This document shows positions 1 through 10,905 of a stretch of 64,000 nt of DNA, in pieces (the first letter of the stretch is position 1; every line of letters begins with the position of its first letter). The notes beneath the pieces are model-generated. The model had not been told where the DNA came from, did not search any database, and was given only the letters and a program-made list of their open reading frames with translations. The stretch spans positions 50,156,067-50,220,066 of the forward strand of contig CM060983.1 of the NCBI GenBank assembly GCA_030765065.1, in the 5' to 3' direction. The translations under genes and the position numbers were made by a program. The stretch comes from Deroplatys truncata. Its lineage: Eukaryota; Arthropoda; Insecta; Mantodea; Mantidae.

Positions 1-7
1 TATACTG

Positions 8-1002
8 AGGGGCGGCTGGTGACTAACTTTGGTGGTTCACAACATTACCCTTGTAATTTTAAATGTTTTAAGTAATAAATACGGAATACGTTTCTCACTA
101 TAGGCTGATTAATTTACGCAAATAAACAAGAAATGGGAATTCACAATATATAACACATACACATTTCATGAAGATGCTGCAAATCATTCCATGTATCTTC
201 ACCACCAAACAAAACGCAAGGAAAGCAAAACAGGGCGTTTTTAATATCACAACCACTTATCCAATCATATTTTTCATATACATCTCTGTTAAAATTCCTG
301 TTAAAACTTCTTGTTTTTGTTTGAACTACCTGAGTGATTTTTAGGTATGGTGTGGGCCTGCCATTGCGTTTAATTTCATTCTTTTCCTCCAAGTTTAGCG
401 TTGAAAACGGTTGCATTAAGAGAGACTGAATGCAATTCATTGTTTCTCCTTATAGCAACGTTTACCTTGTAGCTAAATAAACCACTTTGATTCATAAATT
501 AAAACCCGATACACAGAACACGGCATAAACCACGTGGCATACAGGCAACGTAGTTATCAGAGAGCAAGGTAACTAGAGTATAGTCAGAGATGCAGTTCAG
601 TAGATAGAAAACCGGAAGTGAGGTAAACTTTTACTGTGAATTGAATAGATGGCTCTGTGTATGGGACGAAAGGAAAAGTGTTGCTCCTGTTGATCATCCT
701 ATTCTATGCTCTCTGACTACTAGGTTAACCAACAACGTGCAGCTTATGCCCCGCACTTCCCCCCCATACACCTCTGCGCTCCCTTGGTTCGTCATTCCCT
801 ATACTTATACCATTGTGGGTTGCAGCCGGTATTGCACTACTTGGTACCTGCAAACAATACAACGCTTGCCAAAGTCCACTCCACAAGATGATGTCAGAAT
901 GATAACCGAAATGTATGAATCGTATGCGTTATTTACATTAAAGGGAGAGCCGGGACTTTGGCTGTAGCGCAAACGTGCTACCATATTAAGAAGCCGCCCC
1001 TG
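8..1002 (-). mobile_element. Internally deleted hAT element
   Basis: The segment is bounded by short inverted ends: AGGGGCGGCT at the left and AGCCGCCCCTG at the right. TATACTG directly before the left end matches CTATACTG directly after the right end. With the window starting at base 1, this fits an 8-bp target duplication whose first base is cut off. An 8-bp duplication and a CAGGGGCGG-type end are typical of the hAT superfamily. The left end lacks the first C of the right end. The ~1 kb length, against 2.5-4 kb for autonomous hAT elements, and the single N-terminal coding piece on the minus strand indicate a deletion derivative that cannot move itself. Confidence 0.7.
141..440 (-). pseudogene. 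hAT transposase N-terminal fragment (TTF/ZMYM1-like zinc finger)
   Basis: A 99-codon frame carries the pattern RNFNRDVYEKYDWISGC...ALFCFPCVLFGG. This is the TTF-type zinc-finger region found at the start of ZMYM1-like hAT transposases, where CxxxxxxxFCFPCxLF residues bind metal and help contact transposon DNA. The ATG lies at 440 and the frame stops soon after the finger. The DDE catalytic core and the hAT dimerisation domain are missing. It sits inside the 1-kb element at 8-1002 in the direction expected for its transposase, so it is most likely the 5' coding remnant left by an internal deletion. A second 108-codon frame at 641-967 on the other strand resembles nothing I know and is probably chance. 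Confidence 0.65.
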
Positions 1003-1010
1003 CTATACTG

Positions 1011-1703
1011 TCATAGCTGTGGGATATGACTAGGGAACATAGCTTATGGGAAACAAGAGGCTAGAGACAAGTCTCATAGTAGCTGGATAACCCAATTATT
1101 AGAGTCTAAAGTAATTCCATTCGTGTGCTAAAGTCTGGAAGAGATTTCCATAAAACCAATAATTGATTACAGATGATTTCCCCATTTGGGGGCTTACCTT
1201 GGGAGATATGTTGCATACCGTTGAGGGTGACGTCGTGCAAGGTGTCGGACCAGAGAATGAGACCCCACAACGAAGTTCTGGAGCTGTTTATATAGTTAAT
1301 CTTTACTTGGGGGGTTCCAACAATCATGCGACAAGCTTTACCAAATATAGTGTACCAATGTCCTAGCCAATAGAAATAGAGTATTCAAATTGTTCCAGAA
1401 CATTTCTAGTGACGCATGGCAGCTCAGCGTGTAGCCTAATGCTGCGCAAGATTGCACCTAGCCCTGAGGAAGCTGATACTTTGGACAAATCCATTAGAAT
1501 TATCATAGGAAGTGGTTACCCACGTTATTTCTAATACATATTAGATGCTGTTACAACCCATAAATCAAGAAAGACTAAGAAATACAAAAAGATATAACTT
1601 ATATAAGAATGTAAGAGTTTGCCCAAAGTATTAAAAGTATCCTTTAAATAAATTGCCCGAACCTTAACAACACGTTAAGCTTATCCCTTCTCCGCCTCAC
1701 AAT
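1011..1703. other. Unassigned spacer
   Basis: No feature is recognised. Overlapping frames of 67-73 codons lie on both strands near 1106-1366. A 31-codon frame at 1439-1534 (MLRKIAPSPEE...YPRYF) is cleanly open, but I know no relative for it. This may be an old repeat. Confidence 0.3.
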
Positions 1704-2572
1704 TGAGGCAGTATTTTTAACACATAAATGATTTCAGTCAAATTATATAAATATAAATTCAATAACTGCCCGCCTTAAAGCAATATGTGTATGTAACAAT
1801 ATATTAAAAGTGTATATTACAGTCATTGTAAATGTTTATATTATTGTATACATGTGTAATAATGTTATGTGAACGTATTACGTAATTTAATAATGTAGGA
1901 GCTGTGAGAATAATAGGTTAAAAGTTGGTAACAATTAGGTAACAATGAGATAACCTTCAGGCAATAATGAATTAGAAAGTTTAAATGTTACCTGTGATTC
2001 CTGTAAGCAATAATGTAAATTTTGAGACAGTTTAAAAATAGCCAATCAACAACCAGAAAAAGCTTTAGCTAAATGAAGGTATTTTATTGGATTAGGATTA
2101 GCCAATCAGAGACTTGAAATACAGAAATTTACAAGTTTAGGCGTTTGAAATCAATTCAGTTGCCTGCAGACAGTGCTTGTAACCGGATGCGTCCTCGAGA
2201 GTTTTAATACGTATTTCGAGTGAGACGAAAATAGTTTACGTATTAAAAAGTACAGGTATTTAATGAAAACATCTCACAGCACTCTCTCTATATCAGTGAA
2301 GTGTTATTTAAATCGTATCAAGCATTAATAAAAGGAGTGAAGTAAATTATAATCTGTGTAAGCCTACATTCTTAGTCGCACCACAACCCTGCTAAGACAA
2401 ACGTGTCTCTAACAATAATACTGACGCAGACGAGGCAAACATAAATATATAATATTTAAAGAAACAGTCCAATTACAAAGTTAATATTTTTTTAAACTTG
2501 GGGCAAAGGCCACCTGAAAGTAAATGCGAAGGCTAGCGGAAACTGTTTATTATACGTGCGGTTGCAACTACA
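1704..2572 (+). mobile_element. LTR, family A, copy 1
   Basis: This is one of six related segments in the window. It starts TGAGGCAGTATTTTTA, ends in ...CA, and is about 870 bp long. TG...CA ends, the uniform length and a primer-binding-site-like sequence just downstream (TTCGGCTCCCCAACAG) support a retrotransposon LTR. Just inside the 3' end lies the block TTGGGGCAAAGGCCACC, which is duplicated in other copies. About 120 bp of leader follows to ~2690 and contains another GGTTTTTCCATACGTG-type module. No gag or pol frame follows, so the internal region is deleted. Confidence 0.6.
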
Positions 2573-2696
2573 AGTTCGGCTCCCCAACAGTTGAAATATA
2601 ATACAACTCCTTCAATACAACTCCTACTTCAAATCGGTTTTTCCATACGTGAAGCAAAAACCAACTACACAATATTACCTATATGATAGAAGAGAT

Positions 2697-2815
2697 ATTT
2701 CATTCCACCAAAAAATTATACACCGAGATTTTACCTGGAATATTGGTCTTGAACTCCCAAATACTCGAAAAAAAGAATTTTTGGATAAAGATCCCTATGT
2801 GCTGATACCGTAATT
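2697..2815 (-). repeat. HE-family fragment (hairpin-end side)
   Basis: It matches, diverged, the block next to the hairpin end of the HE repeat: ATTCCACCAAAAAATT, then ACCGAGATTTTACC, then a run equivalent to the Lys-rich AAAAAGAATTTTTGG block. It abuts the leader of the LTR at 1704-2572, so the LTR element probably landed in, or was joined to, an HE copy. Confidence 0.5.
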
Positions 2816-2829
2816 ATTAACAGGAGGAT

Positions 2830-4100
2830 ATAAATCATTAAATAAAAGAATGATAGTAAGATACAGAAATAATTGCAATAAATAATTTCCATATATTATA
2901 TCAATGTATAATGTAATAAGCCTGAGTTGAAATATTTGTCCAGTAAGACAAGGTAATTAGCAAGTCATGCAAGGAAGACATTAGTAACAGCCAAGTGTAG
3001 AACATATTAGCTTAAAGACTCTTGGAAGGTAGTTAGGCACGTTTGCAAGGTCACGTAGGAAGCAATTTTATAAATTAGAAAAGTGAAAGGTACGGTATAG
3101 CAACATTGTCATAGACGCATACTTAGGATTTTAAGATTGGACCGCGTTAGAAGGAACGTTGGTAGGGGTAGCAATGGGTAAGAGACACACTCGTGACTCT
3201 CCTAAGTTTCTTGTCTCTCGTGTGACTTACTCTCGCGTGTAATTTTTATTGCGCCGACGTTAGAAAGATTTAGCGGCTATTGTGAGGGACCATTCCGAGC
3301 AAAGTTTCTGCGACTTACGGCAACTGAGGCTTCGCTTAATTATTGTTATGGAAGTAATTGATTCATAAATTCAACAGTCGGCGACTCTTCTCAAACTCAA
3401 CATTTTAGTCAACATTAAAATTTATCAGCTAACTAAACTAAACTCTTTGCCAACACAAGTCAGAAGTGAGCTCGGTTGACTTCACGTCAAACCTAGAGGC
3501 GACATCGATCACATTACAGATGCTTTTTGGATTCTCGACTACCTCAGATGTTTGCTCCCGTAAATCTAGAAAGGAATGAAAGCGCTGCTACAGTATCTTC
3601 TCGAAGGTTCTCAATGGACTGAAGGAACACAAGGACACCCAAGTAAATTTTGTTCATTTAACTGCAAATAAAGATTACGAAATTTTTATTGCTTTTATTT
3701 ACCTCACTGGTATCTATCTAACACTTTGCTGCGAGAATAATTAAGTTTACTGTGCCATTATTTCAGTAATAACGTTTAATCTACTACCTTTAATCTTTAG
3801 CGGGTACTAAAAAGCCATCTATAGTGTAAACAATAAATTTCAAGTTTTGCATACAACATTCTTGTTTATGCAACGGCGTTTTAAAGTTTGAGATTATTAA
3901 TAAATTTCTCCTGCAATGAAAGATTTAGCGTGTCGTATTCCAGAAGAGGTCAGAGCCTCCATCCAAAAATGTATGTCAAGCTGTCGAGACCCATGTTTCC
4001 ATTGTTGTATTTTCCAGCCTTCAATTGTCTCTAGTAAAATTCCTCATTATGAAAGTGAAACAGCAGGGGCCGTATAGTTCCATTGCAAAGGCAGTAAAAA
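2830..4100. other. Unassigned AT-rich spacer
   Basis: I see no gene. The stretch 3130-3650 is less AT-rich. It contains AATTCAACAGTCGGCGACTC at about 3366, which could be an LTR end followed by a primer site, but no second LTR or ATG-led frame supports this. Confidence 0.3.
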
Positions 4101-4105
4101 TACCT

Positions 4106-4177
4106 TAGCAGAGCGTGGTTTCGATCCACGGACCTTTGGGTTATGGGCCCAGCACGCTTCCACTACGCCACTCTGCT
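4106..4177 (-). tRNA. Initiator tRNA-Met (CAT)
   Basis: A 72-nt cloverleaf reads on the minus strand from 4177. The 7-bp acceptor is AGCAGAG paired with CTCTGCT, the anticodon is CAT in GGGCCCATAACCC, and the T arm is CGTGGATCGAAACCACG. The three G:C pairs of the anticodon stem and the AUCGAAA T loop are hallmarks of eukaryotic initiator tRNA, which delivers the first methionine to the 40S subunit. Internal A and B boxes are present for Pol III. A T5 run lies about 9 nt downstream on the minus strand and fits a Pol III terminator. It differs from the copy at 9496-9567 at only two positions I can find (GCGTAG for GCGCAG, CCCAAAGG for CCCAGAGG). Confidence 0.88.
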
Positions 4178-4284
4178 ACTGCTGTAATTGCTTCATTTAA
4201 GGAATGAATACGTCACAGATGAACTGCTTCATATTAACTACTCAGAATAAATACTGGATCAGTGAAGCATTTTTAGTGAATACG

Positions 4285-5263
4285 TTTTTTCCTTTCTGTA
4301 TTACGTATAGTAAGTATTGTATTCCACCCAAATATTGGTAACGAGATTTCACCGGAAATACATGTTTTGAGACCCCCTGAATCCAAAAGAAAGCATTTTT
4401 GGAACCATGTCCGTGTGTGTGAACAGCGTAACTCAGAAACAAACAGTCGGATAAACACCAAACTAGGTATTTAGGTTCAGTATCTTCCAGAGATGCGACA
4501 CGAAGGTTTTCAAGAAAATTACCCCACCCCAGATTACCCTTTACATGGAAAATTTTTCGAAAATTTTAATTTTCTCAAAAATGACTATAACGATTTTGAT
4601 TAAAATATCATATGTTTAAGATATTTTCATGACAAATGTAATGTATATCTCGAATTTTCTGGCAATGTATCCAAAAATATTCTTCATTGTGAACGACTTT
4701 TGCAAAACTGGTAAACCATAAGAGATGGACAAAGTTTTACTACACACAAAATGTAGATCGCGTTAAAATACACAATTTATGTCATATACATTTTTTTTTG
4801 TTGGGTTAACCATTTTCGAGATATTGCTTGCTATTGAATTTTCCAATACTTTTTCTCAAATGGGAATTCGTTATTCATTTTTTTATGTACTGGACATGCA
4901 AAGAGAATGGACTACTCCAGATAGCAACCAGCTCTTAAAATATTTGACTATCGCTTAAAGGCTACCAATTCTCCTTGCATCTGCATTTGTCGTCCTCCGT
5001 GGACTGGTGGTACCGTGCTAGCCTCTAGTTCCCAAGGTCGCGGGTTCAAACCCGGCGGAGGGCAATGGATTTTTTCGGGTGTAAAAATCGTTAGCACGGC
5101 TTCCTTCGGAAGGGAAGTAAAGCCGGTGGTCCCGTGTCGTAGATTTACGGCACGTAAAAGAACCTCAAGCCTGATAAAGAGGCCTCTGAGCAAAATTACA
5201 GGTGTTTCACGCCCAATATAGAATGGGACGCTAAGAACCATAGTAGTTAAAGAGCGTCCATAA

Positions 5264-5304
<41 letters not shown>

Positions 5305-5372
5305 TGCATCTGCAACAAAATTAGCAATAAGATTAACATTTCGATATCTCGGTTATTCCAGTATGATGTGAG
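4285..5372 (-). mobile_element. HE-family element, split by a SINE
   Basis: The low-coordinate end holds a worn hairpin (TTTCTGTATTACGTATAGTAAGTA) followed by ATTCCACCCAAATATTGG and the rest of the family body through the GTGTGTGTGAACAGC microsatellite block. It is interrupted at 4985 by a complete SINE and resumes at 5303 (CTTGCATCTGCAACAAAATT). It fades at about 5372, before the terminal GAGTAGAGAAAGTCATG motif. It has no coding capacity. The ~60-aa frames across it recur in other copies only because the DNA repeats. Confidence 0.6.
4986..5302 (+). mobile_element. tRNA-derived SINE with 12-bp target duplication
   Basis: This is a full-length SINE. Its tRNA-like head has an A box near TGGTGGTACCGTGC and a B box GGTTCAAACCC at about 5043-5053. 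A ~190-bp body with the inverted pair GGCTTCCTTCGGAAGGGAAG follows, then a run of more than 35 A. The 12-bp sequence CTTGCATCTGCA occurs at 4974-4985 and again at 5303-5314, so L1-type (target-primed) insertion is directly visible. Pol III would transcribe it, and its mobility would depend on a LINE. The intact TSD and long A tail suggest a fairly young insertion into the HE copy. A second copy lies at 35110-35345. Confidence 0.85.
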
Positions 5373-5381
5373 AAAATCAAG

Positions 5382-5453
5382 AGTATCGTGGCGCAGTGAA
5401 AGCGTGCTGGCCCCATCACCCAGAGGTCCGCGGGTCGAAACCACGCCCTGCTA
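5382..5453 (+). pseudogene. Decayed initiator tRNA-Met copy
   Basis: It aligns over all 72 nt with the initiator tRNA genes in this window and keeps GTGGCGCAGTGAAAGCGTGC, the CAT anticodon and TCGAAACCACG. The 5' acceptor strand reads AGTATCG against AGCAGAG, so it no longer pairs with CCCTGCT. The T stem (CGCGG against CCACG) and the anticodon stem (CTGGCCCCATCACCCAG) also carry mismatches. A T10 run follows. Probably a dead tRNA gene or a SINE-like retrocopy, since the fold should fail. Confidence 0.75.
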
Positions 5454-7249
5454 AGTGTTTTTTTTTTGTATACCTTGGCAATGGTCCTTGATCAACATAG
5501 CTGTCTGTATCCTAGGCTTGCTAACTTTTAGCTGTAATAATAAAAGCGCCAGTGTGTAAAACAGCTATGCGTATTGCAAAATGCGACTAGGATTAGAAGG
5601 TACCAGTGGTGGCCAGGCGAGAACCTAAACTTTATTTGGTAATAACGATAGCTGGCGTTATTGGCCTGTCACATCCCTCATACATGTGTTTAATGTTTAA
5701 AGCTGCCTTGGGCAGGTATGCTTTTGTTGATTTTTATAACAAAACCTTTTCATTAGAGATTTTTATTGCGAGTGTCATGTGTGTAAAAAACCAGTAGTGA
5801 TCGACGTGTAATGCTGTATATTAGTTAATTTTAACATAGCAATTCTACTGAAGAGAAATGGCACGACTGTCAATTTGTTTATTTGATGTACTTGTAGCAG
5901 TCATATGTAGTCATTAATAAACTATCAGAATCAGCATTAATAAACAACCAGCTTTTTTATCTCAGTTAATTTTGCAAATGCTGCTTTTATATGCGTTTAT
6001 TACAGGATAATGTACTTAAAAGCTTATAAGTGTATGCCTTCTATTTCAAAATATATCATGTTTGCAAACATTATTTTTTATTCTTGAAATTAATTATTTT
6101 CCCAACAAAATAGTTATGCTAAATACTGTAGAATAGCAAATAAAAGCAACAATTTATTTCGACTTCCAGTTTAATGAATGTAAGAATTATATTAAAAAAA
6201 TGAAATGGAATGAAGGAAAAGGGAGAAAGAAATTGGAGCTAGGGTGGCACCAGTAGGAAGAGTACTGCATTATCGATGCGTTTGAGTTTACGAATTTTGC
6301 CAAAGCAGCGCTCGATGCGTTCCATCTTTTTTCCACGGAGTCGAAAGTGCATTTATTGCATTAAGCTGTCTATAACAGAAGGGTAAAAAATGCAGCACTA
6401 GCGTCATTTGTCTCCGTCCTAGGAGAAGCTGGATAGGCAATGCAGAATACAGCAAACAAACTCGAATCGCAAACAAAACTGTACGAATTTGATTACTGGA
6501 GAAGACAGAATGTGTATAACAGCGTACGCTTAGCTCTATCTCAGCTATCGTCAACTAACGGGTAGGTCACTTTTGTGCATAGTATTCACAGCTGAGTAAT
6601 GACGAAAACTGCTTTCGCTGACACATGTGACGTAAAGAAGAGGTAACGAATGTTGGGTAAAACAATAATTTGTAATTAAAATGAGCTTGTTAAAATAATA
6701 ATTATTATTATTATTACTGGTTTATCAAAATTTAAATTTAAGAATAAGAATTATTGTGGTTTCATGACTAAAAAAACTATAATTTCTGCTATATTAAATT
6801 AAGTGAGTATTTATTTATTGACGAAACACAAAAAATAGTTATGACGTTTCCAGATAGGATTTTCAACTTTTGCTTATTTAGTTTTTGAATTTTAATAATA
6901 CGCCATTTTGAAAGCATGTATAATTAGTTGTTTTATATCGTTCGGCATAAATAAAAATCAAATAATTTTTATTTATACCGAGTCAAATTTAATATTTGTT
7001 ATTAATAACTTCACATTATTTGAAAATCTTAGATCGATTTTTTAAACATAGTATTTCACGCTCGTTCTTACTACAAACGGCACCACAGACGGTGTGCACT
7101 TAGGATACATGAAATTAAATTATAATTGGGAAAGAAAATATGAGAAGGAAACGTTCCAGACATAAGTTTAGAGAATCTACTTAGCATTGCGAATTATGAG
7201 AGAAAAAATCTGGAAGAAATGGCAGGATTTGACCTCGTCTACCCGTGTC
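5454..7249. other. Unassigned AT-rich spacer
   Basis: No gene is recognised. A 63-codon frame at 5606-5797 and an 88-codon frame at 6288-6554 (minus) have no feature I know. A short (ATT)n run lies at ~6699-6716. Confidence 0.3.
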
Positions 7250-7405
7250 AGACAGACACACACACACGGACATGTTTCCAAAAATGTTTTTTTTTGGATT
7301 CAGGGGGTCTCAAAACATATATTTCCGGTGATATCTCGGTATCGAATTTTTGGGTGGAATAAAATACTTCCCCTACTTACTATACGTAGCAGAGAAAGTA
7401 AAAAC
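7250..7405 (+). repeat. HE-family 3' end fragment
   Basis: It holds (CA)n, then ACGGACATGTTTCCAAAAATG, GATTCAGGGGGTCTCAAAAC, the ATTTTTGGGTGGAAT block and the terminal hairpin CTTCCCCTACT...AGCAGAGAAAGT followed by AAAAA. The 5' part of the element is missing. Confidence 0.7.
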
Positions 7406-8000
7406 TAGAAGCGTAACTTGCCGTGAGTCGCTAAAACGCTTGCCGGCAAAACCCCTCGAGACAGCCGCTAGATCTTTCTCATATAAGCACCTCATTGGAC
7501 GTTTAAGGTAACACGGAGTAACTATCAGATTAAATGACCAAGTCTCATGAAAGAGTGTCAGGAATGTATGCAGGAACGTGAACACGAACGAATGTCTCTG
7601 ATTAGAATACACACCCTTATATTAACTCAAGCTCCCCTGCATTTTACTCCCCTACCAACATCCCTTCATATTCGCTCCAATTTCAAATTTATTACGTATG
7701 TATATGTGTATACTATGTACAGCCTAAGGCAACATTAATGAGCAACTTCCAGAAAGAGTTCGATTCGGAAAACGTCGGAAACATTTGCTGACGCTGGGTT
7801 CACAATACATGCGTTCATTTCAAAGCTGTGTGATAAGTAGGTTGCCTTTCAGTTTTTTTATGCATGGTAGCCCAGCAGAAAAACACCTGTGTCTCGAAAT
7901 TGGAACCACCTGGGTTCGAACCCTTGGTATGAATTTATTACTTAAACTTTAATTTTTTAAATATATGGCAATGTCGTATGTTTTCCATGCTATAAGATAT

Positions 8001-8531
8001 TGTGGCGTGTATGTGTGTGTATTGTCCCGCCAGACACATTATTGCGTCGTTTACGACAGCATTGTTGGGTAAGTCTTTCGGCTGGGGCTTTAAAGTTCGT
8101 CTGGCGTGGCGACTCGCCACCGTCTAGTCGGTGATCTTAGCTAGTGGTGGAGAGTGGCGGAGGTGAGCGTTAGTTCTCTGTGTGGTGTGTAGTTAGCGTC
8201 ACTTTAGGTCGAGTGTCTGGTATGGAAGGCTGTATGTAAATCGTGTGAATGTAGCGTCGCGTGTGTACCGTCTCCCCTCAGTTTCTTCCTTTTTCTATCT
8301 TTTGTGTGTGATGTAGGGGCATCATGTCCTACCGAATTAACCCCAGATAATGTGATTAATGTGAAATTGTGTGTATTTTATTTTAACTATCCCACGCCTG
8401 CTCTGGAACGTATTGCTTAAGATTCTGGTCCTCTTGCTACCTCTGCAGTTATGCCCCCCAATGTATATAGTGGGGTAACTACAATTTAATATCCAGCTGC
8501 AAACCTTTTGGCCCCGCCCCGGTATATAACA
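8001..8531. mobile_element. Solo LTR, family S, copy 1
   Basis: The 531-bp segment starts TGTGGCGTGT and ends GGTATATAACA, and ATAT flanks it on both sides (7997-8000 and 8532-8535). A second copy of the same sequence at 49625-50137 is also flanked by ATAT. TG...CA ends plus a 4-bp ATAT duplication are typical of Ty3/gypsy LTRs that target ATAT sites. With no internal region, a solo LTR left by LTR-LTR recombination is the simplest reading. Shared landmarks include GTGAAATT-TGTGTATTTT, TATCCCACGC, TTTAATATCCAGCT and CTTTTGGCC. Confidence 0.75.
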
Positions 8532-8639
8532 ATATTTGTTAATTTTAAGACATTCATACATAAAAACAAACAAATTTCACTTTTCGTTTTCAAAGTAAGT
8601 GCCATATTAGTAAGAATTCTAAAGTTCATTCCACACAGT

Positions 8640-8879
8640 TTCCACGCAATTGCATGGAAACAGTATGGAATTTTAAGTCCAGCGTATTGCGTCCATTCTT
8701 AAACATCTGACTATCGCTGTCCTCTTTGTATCTATAACGAAATATGTAATTAGTTGCTTCTGCAAAGGTTTATTTGGAATAAAACGTAGACTAGAAAAAT
8801 AAGCTTTAGTAAGAATATTTTGTATACCCACTAATAAAGATGGTGGGTAGAGAAGGTCATGTGAAAGTATCACATAGGA
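8640..8879 (-). repeat. HE-family (subfamily 2) start fragment
   Basis: Read on the minus strand it has ATCCTATGTGATACTTTCAC, then CTTCTCTACCC and GGGTATACAAAATATTC, the diverged start of subfamily 2. It continues through TTTGCAGAAGCAACTAATTAC and GCGATAGTCAGATG, and is truncated inside the body. Confidence 0.6.
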
Positions 8880-9495
8880 TTTTTCATTTAAGGCTATAAT
8901 ATTTACTTATTCCTTATGTATTTTGAAAACAAATGGTAGGCCTAATTACTACATACCTCTTATAACCATTCGGTTATCAGTGCATATTTAATGACTGGGA
9001 CTCACTATGGTAGGTGACAGTAGAACGAAGCTAAAAACACGCGTCCCGAGACACCACTGTGAACCGGCCGCGGAAACGATTTGTACACGCTTCGAGTCTG
9101 CTCGTTTATTTATTTATTTTTTGGTTGGTGGGGAATACTAAATATAACTGGTAAATTATATATTCTTCTGAAACAATTTTAATAAGAGTAGCTTAACGCT
9201 ATTTAGATTCCAAAGAAAAATATTACTACACCTAATCAGCAGTAGCATAGCTTTCGTCGCTGTTGTCAGGTGATTCCTTCCCTCCTTCCCGTTTTCGCAC
9301 ACGTTGCTTCAAGGGCAGGCCCGCACGCGGCGTAACCTATGCTGTGCATTAGCGTGCACCCATTTGATGAACCCTCTCCGTGAAACTTCATATCAACATA
9401 TAGCCACAAAACGTGATGAAATACTGAGAGAATCACAAATGAACGTTCTGAATGCGTTTCCCCAAGTACAATCAATATGTACTTCGGAATTCAGC

Positions 9496-9567
9496 AGCAG
9501 AGTGGCGCAGTGGAAGCGTGCTGGGCCCATAACCCAGAGGTCCGTGGATCGAAACCACGCTCTGCTA
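9496..9567 (+). tRNA. Initiator tRNA-Met (CAT)
   Basis: A 72-nt tRNA with a perfect 7-bp acceptor (AGCAGAG/CTCTGCT) and discriminator A. The CAT anticodon lies at 9528-9530 inside a stem of three G:C pairs, and the T loop is AUCGAAA, all marks of the eukaryotic initiator tRNA. Internal A and B boxes are intact, and a T5 run at 9574-9578 is a good Pol III terminator. It lacks an encoded CCA, as expected in animals. With 4106-4177 on the opposite strand and the dead copy at 5382-5453, it forms a loose cluster over 5.5 kb. The neighbouring sequence gives no sign of other genes. Confidence 0.92.
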
Positions 9568-9871
9568 AAGTGCTTTTTATTTAATTTTATGTACGTTGCG
9601 ATGAGCCATCGCAAACTCTATCTTCAAAGTACGAAAGTAGGTAGTGGTATAATTTATTATTATTTAATTATTATTAATGTCAATATAGTTTAAAAACAAT
9701 TTCAGATTTATTGCGGCTTTCATAGGGGAAGAGGTTTCTTGCACTAAATGAAGCAAAATATTAATTACTGAAAGGAAACTGATTATTAACCACTATTTAT
9801 TGCCATAATGTAATAAAATATGTTTTATCTTAATTATATAGGTTTAATCTACAATTGTTAAAATAAAAAAA

Positions 9872-10250
9872 ATCGTACGTGTTACATTCATATAACATTC
9901 TCTAACATCTATCGCTTATTAGTGGATATACAAATTATTCTTGCTAAAGTTTAGTTACCTCTGTACTCAATTTTAATCGAAATAAACGCTTCCAGAAATA
10001 GCTGCATTACACATTTATTATACATACAAAGGGAATAGTGATAGTCAAATGTTTAAGAACCAGACGCTATACGCTGACGTTAAAATTCCATACTGTTTCC
10101 ATGCAAACGCGAGAAAGAATTTAAAATCTACAGTACTTGAAAAGAATGGCATAGTGTTGAAGAAATCGAATCATTAATAACGCATATCTTGGAAATGGTG
10201 GATGCCATAATTGAAATAAATTGCGTGTTTTAAAGAGATCGTATTTTTGG
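9872..10250 (+). repeat. HE-family (subfamily 2) 5' fragment
   Basis: It starts CGTACGTGTTACATTCATATAAC and carries TTATTAGTGGATATACAAATT, AGAAATAGCTGCATTACACA, TAGTCAAATGTTTAAGAAC and CGCATATCTTGGAAATGG in family order. It stops at GTTTTAAAGAGATCGTATTT, exactly where the tandem array begins. Confidence 0.6.
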
Positions 10251-10905
10251 ACACCGGTATAGAGCCACGCCACTGGAAAAGGCCGAAGAAGCTCTGGTAC
10301 TAATAAACTCTACAATTATTAAGAAATGCTAAAGTATAGTGGGGCGTTTTTAGACATTTGTACAACAGATTTCGAGCTATATTTAATTTCGTTTTTTAAA
10401 TGTTCGTATTGTTGGACACCCAGTATAGAGAGACGCCACTGAAAAATTTCGCTAAAACGCTAGTATTAATAAACTCTATAATTCTTAAAAAATGGTAAAG
10501 TATACTGGACGTTTTTAGAACTGTTTCACTATAGATTTCGAGCTATATTTAATTTCGTTTCTTCCACGTTCGTATTTTTCGACACCTGGTATAGAACGCC
10601 ACTGGAAAAGACCGCTAAAATGCTAGTATTAATAATCTCACAATTATTAATAAATGGTAAAGCATAATGGACGATTTTAGAGAGCTGCACAACAGATTTC
10701 GAGCTATATTTAATTTCGTTTCTTCCACGTTCGTATTTTTGGACACCCGGTATAGAGCCGCAATTGGAAAAGGCCGAAAAAGTCTTGGTTTCAACATACT
10801 CTATAGTTACTATGAAAGTACAGTAAGGTATAATAACGTTTTCTGAAGTTACACAACAGATTTTGAGCCACATTTAATTTCGTTTCCTCCAGGTTCGCTT
10901 TCTTA
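10251..10905. repeat. Tandem array, four ~160-bp units
   Basis: The landmark GACACC(C)GGTATAGA recurs at 10260, 10414, 10581 and 10742, giving spacings of 154, 167 and 161 bp. Each unit also holds CCACTGGAAAAGGCCG, ACTCTACAATTATTAAGAAATG and GAGCTATATTTAATTTCGTT in the same order. The units differ by many substitutions and small indels. Minus-strand frames across it are a by-product. Confidence 0.75.

Noticed and set aside
641-967. 108-codon frame inside the hAT element
   Set aside because: It lies opposite to the transposase direction, has no known motif and no codon pattern of a gene.
3130-3720. Possible LTR with primer site at AACAGTCGGCGACTC
   Set aside because: No TG start, second copy or internal frame was found to support it.
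7880-7925. Possible tRNA gene around CTGGGTTCGAACCCTTGG
   Set aside because: A B-box-like arm is present, but no acceptor or anticodon stem pairs up. At most a SINE trace.
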